Source: Saksenaea vasiformis B4078
Lineage: Eukaryota; Mucoromycota; Mucoromycetes; Mucorales; Saksenaeaceae
Direction: 5' to 3'
Length of the DNA: 33,357 nucleotides
NCBI GenBank assembly: GCA_000697055.1
Contig: JNDT01000824.1
Location: 1-33,357 of the forward strand
How positions within the stretch are numbered: position 1 is the first letter of the stretch; each line of letters begins with the position of its first letter. The notes beneath the pieces were generated by a model, which was given only the letters and a program-made list of their open reading frames with translations, was not told the DNA's origin and searched no databases. This document shows, piece after piece, positions 13,401-21,689 of the stretch. The translations under genes were made by a program, and so were the position numbers.

Positions 13401-16400
13401 GGAACACTTTTGAGGCAGCATCAGCAGCAGTAGAGACTGTAGAAACAACTGCCCCGGTGGCGGTGGAAACAACAGCTCCGGTGGCAGCAGCAGCGCCCGT
13501 AGCAGCGACAAGACCGATATCCGAAAGGGAATTGAGCAAGTCAATATGTTCGCTGCTCGACTTCGAAACGTCCTCGACATCAATATGCAAGTCTTCGGTC
13601 TTCTCAATAATTGCTCCCTCCTCGATGGCCTTGGTGACGTGGGTAATAGAAGAGGTCGTAGTCACGACTGTCTTTGATGTCTTCTTGAACACGGGTACAG
13701 ACAGCTTCCAATGGATGGCCTGGTACTCAGAGTTGGATCGAGAGACATTCACCAATTTGATTTCGGTGCCTTCCACAAGGGACTTCGAGTAACCAAGGGC
13801 AATGTTAGAGTAGCTCTCCAGCTGAATTTGACCTTCAGCAGTCAACCACCACTTCTGGGTGCTGATGCCAGCTTGCTTCGACTGGATGATCGAAGATGCA
13901 GTATCAATGTTTTCTAAAAATAGGAATCAGAAAAAGCTGTGCTCATGTTTGATAGGATATAGGATACTAACCATGAACGTCAATCACAAGCTTGCTACCA
14001 TAGTTGATTAAAAGCCCATCGCGGTAGGTCCATAGCTGGGACTTGAAGTCCTGGAAGGACAGCTTCTTAACAATTAACTTAGAGCCGGTGACTTGATCTT
14101 GGGTAGCGAGGACATATTCTTTTCCAATTTGCAGGAAGAACCATGTAGCTTGTGGGAAGATACCATAGCTAGAGTTGAAGCTGGTAACAGTAGTTTTCTC
14201 GGACCTCTGAGAAAGAGCCCATGAAGCAGCAGTGGAGTTGGCAACGAATGCTTCTTTTTCGACCTGCTTGTCAGCATAGGTAGGAACATGCAATTGCAGA
14301 TTTCGCGATTCGACAGTTTCCTCGGTAGAAGCGCTCAATTCGTAGGTAGTGTTGCGCTGAACGACACGCATATGGTAAGTTTCGTTCTGAACCTTTACGG
14401 AGACAACGCCATGAGCAGAGATCGAGTATGTTTGCTCAGCTGATTCTTTGGAGTCCGTAAGGATCCATTCTTGCTCTACATAAAAGGTAAGTAAAACTGT
14501 CTATACATTTGTGGCGAAACTTACTGTTGCTGAGAGAAAGACGAAGCATATACTTGTAGTTGATAAGCTGTCCGCCAACATAGACCCACATAAACTGCTT
14601 ATGATCCTCGTTCTCTTCTTCCAAGCTGTAGAATCCAACAACTTGTTTCTTTCCGCTTTCACGTGCACCCAAGAACAGATTCTCCGCACCATAGCGAATG
14701 AAGAACCAGTTCTCTGCACTTGGCCATTGGTTGCTTGCTGTGAGCTTGTGTTGGAATGTTTCCTTTAGCCATTTGAAGGCGACAACGGTAGATACGGAAC
14801 TTGTGACGGAAGTCACCTTGCCAGCTTCGATGATCTTAATACTGGTCTCCTTTTCTTGATCTGTGGGAATCAAACCAGGAATCAAAATCTCCCAGCGCTG
14901 CTCGCTGCGTGCGTGAACCTGACCGGGATGAAGCTTCTCGTCTTGAACGTAGACGTCGACGAAACGATAGTGCTCCGAGCGACGCAATTCCTTGATGGAA
15001 AGTACCAGTGATCGCTTAGCCTTGAGTCGAATAAGTCCTTGAACGGTGTATTCCCATTGCTGGTCTTCAGCATCATCTGAGGGTTTCTCAGCGGACAAGT
15101 GAGCACGTTCGCCAGAGGCAAGGTTAGCACCTTCAGCTGCGTCCAAAGCAAAACCTTGACCATTGCGGTTGATCAAAAATCCATCACGGAAGGTCCAAAG
15201 TTGGCTGGCAAAATCCGTCTTGCGAAGTGGCTTAAGTACGACGCGGGCGCCCTCTTCGACATCGGTAAGAATATCAAGGACAAGTCCATGGTAGTGGCTC
15301 TTGATCAAGAAATAGCCCTCTGGGAATTCTCCCTCAGGATAAGGATTGAGACGAACAACCTTCTCGGAACCGGATGGAATATAGCTGTCAGAGACGTGGT
15401 ACGAATCCTTGCGACTGTAGGCCTCGGATCGAGTGGTCTTTTTGACTTCCTCTACTGCTGCTTTCGATTCAGTCTCTTTTACCACGGAAGAAACAGCCTG
15501 TTCTTCTTCTTCCTCCTCCTCCTCGTCATCTTCCTCTTCTTCTTCTTCTTCCTCCGATGAGGAATCATCATCATCCTCATCTTGTTCTTCCCGAACCTCG
15601 AGTTTCTGCTCCTCAAAGCCTTCAAGGACCTCTTCCTCAGATTCTTCCTTATGTTCGTGATGACTGAGAGCAGCGACAGCACCAGCTGCGACAGCACCCA
15701 CGGCTGCAATGCTTGCGCCTGTTGCCTTCTTGGTTCCATATGTAGGTTTGGCGAATTGCCAGCGCAACCATTTCTCAGACTGCAACACATTCTCCTCTCG
15801 CCCTTCGACGTTAACCCGTTTCACGTTCACTTCCTTCAGACCTACCTGTGCACCGGCGACGAAAGCACGCTCGGAATCAGACACACCAATAATCAATCTT
15901 TGGTTGGAACGAGGATGGATTTCTCCGTTAGGGGTCAGGGACCAGAACTGGGCATCCACAAGGGAGACTTCTCGTACGTGTAGCTGGGTGCGCAGTCCCT
16001 TTTCTACTCTGAGTCCTTTGACAATTGAGGCATCGAGAGCCAATCCAGTTTTAACGTTGATCAGATGGTTGTCTTCGAAAGTCCAGAGGTACCACTTGTA
16101 CTCCTTATAATCAAGTGGACGCAAGATGACCTTGTATTCGGATTTGCCATCGGCACCTTGGACAGGCTTCTGATCAAGGGTCAACGCAAGAGGGTTCTGA
16201 CCGTAACCACATCGGATAAAGAATCCACCTGAAGGGAACACACCCCAGCGACGGACAATGGTACGGGTGGTGATGCGTTCGTAACGTTCACCGCTTGCAA
16301 CGCCGACGCTGGTGTGGTCGAGACCTTCCACAACGGCATCCTTGATAGATGCACCTTCCTGAGCCTTCTTTCCAAAGATGGGCGAGGCGAAAGTCCATTG

Positions 16401-19400
16401 CTGAGTTTCATTTGTCAAAACACCCTGAGCTTCAAGCTCTAGCTCGGCGCCCTCTACGGCTTTGCCTCCTTTGGGACCGAGGACAAGACCAGGGCGGGAC
16501 TTTACATGAATATGACCGTGAACAGAAAGACCCCAGAGTTGGTTCTTGCGATTCATCTTGAAGAACGCTTCACGGTACAGGATGATATCGCTTCCTGGCA
16601 GAAGAGCACCGCCTGCGACATCAATAACATGGTCAGTCTCCAAGTTGACAAGACAGCCATCATCGCGGTAATGCCACAGCTGGCGGCGGAAAATGGAGAA
16701 GTCGACATTGGAAAGAACCAGTTTGGTGCCATGGCGCGTAGCGACGCTGGTGACAACAAGTTTGTCGTTCGTCTTGGCGCGAATGTAGAACCAGTTATCG
16801 GGGAAGACACCATAGCTAACCGTCACGAGCTTACGATTAACGGTGGATACGGCTATACGTAGTTTCTTTAGTTAACCTTTTTTTTTTTGAAAGAAATAAA
16901 AGCAAGCTGATAGTTACTCTTGGTTGTGATTGTGGTCAGGATGACACGCTCGGTACGGACAAGGACGGAGATTTCCTTCTTCTGTTCCTCGCTATATCGT
17001 GTCATGTACTTGCCGTACAGCAAGATCCACGAGTAATGATGACCGCGTTCCTTGATATCTGAAAGGCTAACGGTCCAGTGGTCATGTTCACGAACAAGGC
17101 CAAAGCCAAGGTCAGGACGGTAATCAGAGACGATGGTTCCATCCGTCTTGACATGCCATAGTTGGCGATTATCTGCATGTTTAAGGTCCTCGATGATCTT
17201 TGAACGCAGTTGCAAATGACTGCCATTGACAAGGTTATCTGGATAAGTTAAGGTTAGTGTCCGCGAACTACTGAGTCGGGTGAAAATATACCGGTAGCAT
17301 GCAACACAAGTCCGGTTGCACAGTGGACGAGGAATCGATCTTCGAAAGTCCACTTGAACTCTTCACAATTGTTGTAGTCCATCTTACGAAGGACAATGGA
17401 TGCATAGGCTTCAGACTTTTCGGGGACAAAGGCTAAACCATCGTGGGCGCCGAGGAAGAACGAACCATGTGGTGCAGCAGCTCGGCGATGTGCCACCTTT
17501 TGGACGATGCGGCGATCCACCCGGCGCCATTCCTTGAGAATGATGACCGACCACTTTTCAAGTATCTGTACGCTCTCCTTGACGGTGATCTCGGGTCTCA
17601 AAAGACCGAAGCGGTGTTCCTCAGTTGCGCTATGGTACTCAGCCAAGGATAACTTGTGCGTGCTGTTGACTGATTCAACCACGAGCGCAAGGGAAGGGTT
17701 GAGGGCATGAATGAGGTAACCTTCGGTATTGATGTACCAGTACTGGCTGCGGGCATCAGCATCATATCTGTGATGTGCAAGCGATGCACCAGCAGTAACG
17801 GCTAAATTTCTTGGGTGAGTGGATGTCTACATATGACATGCATATACTTACAGTTGACGTCAATGGCTGTCTGTGATTCAAAATTAACAAGTGTACCATT
17901 AACGTAGGACCATAACTGTGCACGCCAGTTTTCCTGACTAATTTGCGAAAGAACAATGGCAGAGCTCTCCTTGTCTGCTGTCAATACCAGAGGAGCTTCC
18001 TTGGTAGAACCAGATGCAAAAGATCGAATAAAGAACCAGCCAGAGGGGTATTGGGCATAGTGATGAGCAACGTCCTGTTTGACAGGAAGATCGTGAACGG
18101 CTTCTCCAGAGGCTAGACAAAGCAATTAATGAGCAAAAATTGGCTTGTAGAACAGTTAGCAAAGAATTACCCGTTTTCTTCTTGAAGACAGGTAACACAA
18201 AAGTCCAGCGTTGGCCCTTTTGTTCCATTGTTTTGCGAGAAAGGAACATAGGCGAACGTGTCTCTTCGTCTTCTTTGACAGTTAGGACTAGAGACGGGTT
18301 TGCTCTCGAGAAAATGTGGCCATCAATGGAGAGGTCCCACATTTGGTTAAGGTTTTCTTTGGATTTTTCCTTGTACTGACAAATTTCAGCGCCAGCTTGA
18401 ATAGAACCTAATCTCGGTTTGTGAGATTCAGAAACATACATTTAACATGGGACACTAACCGCCTTTGATGTCAAGGACCATATTGGAAACCTTGTTCACA
18501 AGGAAGCCATCTTTGTATGTCCATAGCTGGCGGGCGTAACTGGCCATATCGATTTTGACCGCCACAGCCTGAGCTGCAAGCGTACCCGAATCCAGGACGG
18601 TGATCACCAAGTTATGTGCCTGACTTTTAATAAAGAACCATCCTTCGGGGAAGGCGCCTTTGGGTTCGCTGACTTGTGCCGCAGCGTACTTTTTAATAAC
18701 AGGTAGTACAAGGCCGAATTTCTGGTGTTTACGGCGCGTCTCTTCCGTGATTGATTTTTTCTGTAGATGAACGTGTGCGCCTACGCGTCTGCTACCAAAC
18801 CAGCTGTCCTTGAAGCTAAGGACCCAGGTCTGGTCATGTCGCAGGCAGATATCGCCTTCCCGTGTCATCACCCAGGATTGATGAAGCGATGATTTTTCAT
18901 CCAGCGGTGATTGGCAAATGTACGCGTCATCCGTGAGACCTTCGGCGGAAAGGAGGAATCCGGATTGCTGGTTGATGATGTGGCCAGTGGTGCCATCAAA
19001 ATTCCAGAGTTGACTGTCGTAGTCTGTTGTACGTAGAGGATCGAGCGTGAGACGGCTGCCGGCGTTCATCACAGCATCGACTTCAACACCGATGTAATAA
19101 CCGTTTGCCTGAGACTTTAAGAAAAATGGCTTATTGGGGAAGCTACCGGCGGGAATTTCCACGCCATGGTCAGCGGGTCCAGGATTCACACCCGGATCTA
19201 TATTGCATATCATGTAAGTATCATGCAAAGCCCACTGGAGGGGAAAAAAGATTGACGTACCATCATCTCGGCCAAAAATAGGTTTTACTGCATGTTTGAC
19301 ACTGTCAAACGTAGTAACGCTTGAGGATCGAAGGGTGCCTTGTTTAGAGACTGGTACCACGAAGTCCCAGCGTTGCTCTTTGTGCTCCTGAGGCCGCTTG

Positions 19401-19866
19401 TCAGCGTGTTGCAAGTGAACGTGCAAACCGTCACGACGAGAAAAGAAAGATTCTTTGATTCCTAGCACAAGCGTAGGGTTTTGGAGGAGAAAAATGTGGC
19501 CTTCGGCAGAAATGCCGTAGGTCTGGCAAGTTGCTTCATCTTTGGCTGGAGCGGAAACAGGTTGCTGAATCACTTCTGCCCCGATTTTGGCGCTTCCTAA
19601 AATAGAAATGCGGGTGAGTATGATACTTATGCGAACATATCTGCGCTCTTACCCTTGGAGACATCCAAGACGTAGCCTGTTTGCTTATTATAAAGACGTC
19701 CATCTTCTCCATGACGCCAAAGTTGACCATCAAAATTTTTGGTACGAAGTGCAGAGATAACAATCGGTTCACCCGCTTTTTTAGAAGAGTTATCGGCCAT
19801 AAGCACATAGCCGTTGCTGACATTTTTGATGAAGAACCATCCTTCAGGGAAATTTTGACTCGCCAT
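1436..19866 (-). CDS. Giant multidomain protein: beta-trefoils, helical repeats, C-terminal HAD domain
   Basis: Function not known. I reconstruct 13 exons (minus strand): 19866-19653, 19596-19261, 19197-18460, 18407-18171, 18112-17852, 17801-17292, 17238-16918, 16852-14525, 14475-13972, 13913-8485, 8428-6244, 6192-4165 and 4113-1436. All join in frame with GT-AG introns of 49-65 nt, giving about 5,922 residues. The start is the first ATG of the open frame (M-A-S-Q-N-F-P-E-G); the frame is open further upstream but only to a TTG. Domains in order: about ten ricin-B-like beta-trefoils (residues 1 to ~1,900), about 20 helical repeats with six Gly/Ala-rich hydrophobic segments (~1,900-5,620), and a HAD-like domain (~5,640-5,880). 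No signal peptide is visible. The trefoils resemble lectin folds only; nothing resembling a ribosome-inactivating catalytic chain is present. A structural or scaffolding role is my inference. Introns at 19260-19198 and 6243-6193 are stop-free and in frame, so those two are less certain. The gene could in principle be two adjacent genes, but every junction found keeps frame. Confidence 0.85.
1560..2275 (-). other. C-terminal HAD-like domain, probably catalytically degenerate
   Basis: Residues ~5,640-5,880. The segment F-A-F-D-L-V-G-A-V-V-D-Y-R aligns with motif I of L-2-haloacid dehalogenases and related HADs, where the first Asp (D5659, codon 2230-2228) is the nucleophile. The residue that is normally Thr after Gly is Ala. 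A motif II-like strand (M-I-S-F-S-H-G-F-S) is present. The motif IV-like strand reads V-V-S-T-N-P-F-V-L-E-A-A, with Val where an acidic residue normally sits. A flanking helical cap region is present. I infer a pseudoenzyme or a binding domain. Confidence 0.7.
3355..3445 (-). other. Gly/Ala-rich hydrophobic segment 6
   Basis: Encodes a ~22-residue run of Ala, Val, Ile and Gly (A-I-G-S-A-A-V-A-A-A-A-A-A-A-V-A-Y) followed by a charged D-H-K-T-E-K stretch, near residue 5,254. It could span a membrane or pack as a glycine-zipper helix. It is the last of six comparable segments in the helical region. Confidence 0.65.
5060..5155 (-). other. Gly/Ala-rich hydrophobic segment 5
   Basis: Encodes A-V-I-A-G-T-L-A-V-G-A-A-A-G-I-V-A-S followed by S-H-K-E-H-K-K-E, near residue 4,698. 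The composition and the trailing His/Lys/Glu cluster match the other copies. Confidence 0.65.
6850..6940 (-). other. Gly/Ala-rich hydrophobic segment 4
   Basis: Encodes S-T-A-A-V-V-G-G-A-T-A-A-W-V-A-S followed by R-K-H-H, near residue 4,119. It is shorter and more polar than the other copies, but has the same layout of hydrophobic run then basic/His cluster. Confidence 0.6.
9985..10070 (-). other. Gly/Ala-rich hydrophobic segment 3
   Basis: Encodes M-L-A-G-S-A-A-V-A-A-G-T-A-I-A-V-E-I-A followed by K-K-L-K-G-K-K, near residue 3,097. Confidence 0.65.
11735..11830 (-). other. Gly/Ala-rich hydrophobic segment 2
   Basis: Encodes an I-G-A-A-T-A-A-A-T-A-A-A-A-I-A-G-A run followed by H-H-Y-E-H-K-K-E, near residue 2,510. 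The DNA is GC-rich in GCN (Ala) codons. Confidence 0.65.
13395..13521 (-). other. Gly/Ala-rich hydrophobic segment 1
   Basis: Encodes a longer stretch of Ala, Thr, Gly and Val (G-L-V-A-A-T-G-A-A-A-A-T-G-A-V-V, continuing with a second T-G-A-V-V-S repeat) ending in K-V-F-H-F-F-S-G, near residue 1,944. It lies directly after the last trefoil, at the entry to the helical region. Confidence 0.65.
13650..19866 (-). other. Array of about ten beta-trefoil (ricin-B-like) units
   Basis: Encodes residues 1 to about 1,900. Each unit shows three subrepeats. The first has a W-F-F-I-K/R strand followed some 50 residues on by Q-L-W-x-Y/F-x-D-G. The second has Q-x-W-x-L-x2-x-G-x-I, then a hydrophobic L-V-L strand. 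The third has Q-R-W-x-F-x2-P-V-F-K-K. The Q-x-W motif is the hallmark of ricin-B/trefoil folds. I count ten first subrepeats: near 19855, 19125, 18645, 18025, 17465, 16805, 16220, 15310, 14705 and 14145. The N/D residues that bind sugar in true lectins are not consistently obvious, so carbohydrate binding is uncertain. Similar folds also serve as protein or actin-binding modules. Confidence 0.75.
15490..15720 (-). other. Gly/Ala-rich segment followed by a long acidic tract
   Basis: Between the seventh and eighth trefoils (residues ~1,250-1,325) the chain has a hydrophobic Gly/Ala stretch (A-A-V-G-A-V-A-A-G-A-V-A-A-L), then H-H-E-H-K, then a run of roughly 30 residues that is nearly all Asp, Glu and Ser. 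This is an interdomain linker with strong charge asymmetry. The DNA is a CTC/TTC purine-pyrimidine-biased repeat on the plus strand and may vary in length between strains. Confidence 0.75.
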
Positions 19867-19967
19867 GATATTGGAAGAGCAAGCGTTTCTTAGGTCTTGT
19901 TCAAGCAAAGAAGAAGCAAGAAAAGGAACAACGTGAGAAATGGTTGAGCAGCGTCAATAAAAAAGAC

Positions 19968-20300
19968 TCAGGTGGCACACCCTTTTTTTGACATTGCTTC
20001 AAGCTTCCGAACTGTGCTACGTTGACTTTCCAGTGTCAAAGTCGCACGAAGTTTTGTCTTCCGTTGCTGCTCTTCTATTCTTTCTGCAGACTTGCTCTGA
20101 TGCAGAGTGGTATTGATAAACGATGGTCTAGTCTGTTGGCTAAGTCTAGACGATATTTCCTGAATTTCTTTGAACTTTTTACGCTTTGATCTTTTACGAT
20201 GATAAGGCCGTAACGGATGCATCACGGATCTGTGTTCCACGAAACCGAACGCCCGATTTCTTTCCTTATTCAATGTTCCTCCGCAAACAGACCCATTCAT
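19968..20300 (-). CDS. Possible small basic protein, unrecognised
   Basis: A 110-codon open frame starting at ATG 20300-20298 (M-N-G-S-V-C-G-G). Its central part is strongly basic (Y-H-R-K-R-S-K-R-K-K-F-K) and is followed by a Glu/Gln/Arg-rich stretch that could be helical, ending S-K-K-G-C-A-T. The smooth amino-acid composition looks coding, but I recognise no family. It lies on the same strand as the giant gene, and its stop is only about 100 bp upstream of that gene's ATG. It could be a short gene, a final exon of a longer gene, or chance. Confidence 0.3.
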   Translation of the reverse strand: MNGSVCGGTLNKERNRAFGFVEHRSVMHPLRPYHRKRSKRKKFKEIQEISSRLSQQTRPSFINTTLHQSKSAERIEEQQRKTKLRATLTLESQRSTVRKLEAMSKKGCAT

Positions 20301-21520
20301 CCCCAAAGAGTACGTTGAAAAAATCGCCTTATCCAAAATTATAAAAACTGAATAGCAAGCTAATATTATTTCAGGTCCGAGTTAGTAGATATGCATTGGC
20401 GTTTTACGTAGTTCCTGGAAAACGTAGGCAGTACAAGCAAGTGAAACACACAAACATGATATGAAAGTTTGTTTTCTTTTATTTTTCTTTGTTATCGTTT
20501 GCACGATAAGTGTGCTGCTACTTTACACAGAGAAAGAAATCTTATAAACGACTACAAACCAAGTGCCTGGTTGTCCGGAACGCTTTCCGCCACAAAATGA
20601 GTCTAGATCGGCATTTGCCAAGAGCATAGGTTGTACTGTGTAATTACGTTTCATCATTCTTTGTGGGATGATGGCATAAATGCAAATCAGACTAGACCGA
20701 GTTCCGAATTGTTTCATGCAACAATCCGATGTGTCCTGTGACAAAGCTTGCTTTCACGCAAACAATTATTTATGTTTAAGCCTCTGACTACTATATTCGG
20801 GATTGATGAACAATACGTTTGCTCAGAGAACGTACTGTTCTAACAAACTTGACCATTTTCAATACATTTATTAAATAAACGAGTTGTTGATAAGATGATG
20901 ATGTAAGGGCCATCATCTCCGTTGACCTTCTTATACTCAGGAGCCTCTGGACCCTGAGAGAAATTTATCATCGCCATCTATTTACTTGCCGAGGCGGACT
21001 TATGATAGCACTGAGGTTAAAATTGGTCTAACGTTAAGTGACGCCAGATAATGAAAGACAGACAGGAACAGACACAAAGAATTTCATAGTAGCATGGGGA
21101 ACACTAATCCCTGCATTAGTTTCCACACAAAGGTATTCACCTTTCTTTTTTCGTCCTTGTGTCCGATCAACTCGTCAGCGCCGCTCAACCTTGCGTCTTT
21201 CAAAGTAGTTTGTAAAAAAAGGTCTCAAAAACCTGTTGTATATCTCACAATGTAACCATTCCTATAATATTGTCACGACAACCTCCCCTTGTTCTCCAAC
21301 GTTTACGATATAGTAAAAAAAAAAAGAAAAGAAGAAGGGAAAAGATAGCATTGACTTTTCAGTTTTCCCGAGGTTTCAACATATGCACGTCCATAAAACA
21401 ATAAACAATGAAGACAACAAGCTAACAATTAGAGTTTGTCGGATATTCGATAAATTAAAGAAAAGCTCCTTTATCTTGCTACAGTATTTTAAAATAAAGT
21501 GCAGCTCAACAAGAAAAGAC
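20301..21520. other. Intergenic region upstream of the giant gene, no gene recognised
   Basis: AT-rich, with T and A homopolymers (for example around 21310-21330) and only short, unconvincing open frames. It would hold the promoter of the giant gene or of the small ORF, but I cannot name a control element in it. Confidence 0.4.
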
Positions 21521-21523
21521 GTC

Positions 21524-21617
21524 CGTCTAAATTAGGAAGCTCAGTTCGTCTAAAAAAGAATTGTAACATCTAAAACTAAAAATTGATTGGTCTAAGAAAA
21601 GTCCAAATTCGTCTCAA
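21524..21617 (+). repeat. Degenerate ~21-bp periodic array (CGTCTAAA-like)
   Basis: The octamer CGTCTAAA or a close variant starts at 21524, 21547, 21567, 21589 and 21610, spacings of 23, 20, 22 and 21 bp. The intervening bases are A-rich and only loosely similar. It ends about 10 bp before the right inverted-repeat copy. It could be a decayed tandem repeat inside a repeat element or a chance periodicity. Confidence 0.45.
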
Positions 21618-21625
21618 TTTCAAGT

Positions 21626-21680
21626 TAAAATCGCGACCTGGCCGTTCGCCAGAGTCGGCTGTCGCCTCCTCTTATTATAA
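21626..21680 (-). repeat. Right copy of the long-distance inverted repeat
   Basis: Reverse complement of the 1293-1348 repeat, with 52 of 56 aligned positions identical. The TTATAATAAGAGG end faces outward in both copies, as in transposon terminal inverted repeats. About 20.4 kb, including the whole giant gene, lies between the outer edges. No clear target-site duplication is visible outside the two copies. Confidence 0.85.
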
Positions 21681-21689
21681 GAATTAGCA

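Larger units (their letters stand above)
2290..13650 (-). repeat. About 20 degenerate helical protein repeats
   Basis: The encoded region (residues ~1,900-5,620) is rich in Lys, Glu, Thr, Ser and Val with heptad-like spacing. Its core motif is W-F-x2-L-x2-K-V-x2-R-x-K-Q-G-G-x-N-x3-D-x3-I-V, recurring about 20 times. Clear copies are near 11580, 11070, 9410, 8880, 8270, 6140, 5660, 4490 and 3260. Copies are followed by one of two second halves: type A with (L/I)-E-W-I-x-S and Q-x-x-Q-I, or type B with V-Q-x-T-I-x-x-Q-I. Where the copies are well preserved the A and B types tend to alternate. No Pfam family is certain to me; an apolipoprotein- or spectrin-like helical fold is a guess. Confidence 0.75.

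Noticed and set aside
13650..19866. A ricin-like toxin
   Set aside because: Only the beta-trefoil type of fold is suggested. No catalytic A-chain-like domain or signal peptide is present, and the units are embedded in a giant protein.
21524..21617. CRISPR-like array
   Set aside because: The repeats are 8 bp and degenerate with ~13-bp A-rich gaps, and the genome is eukaryotic.
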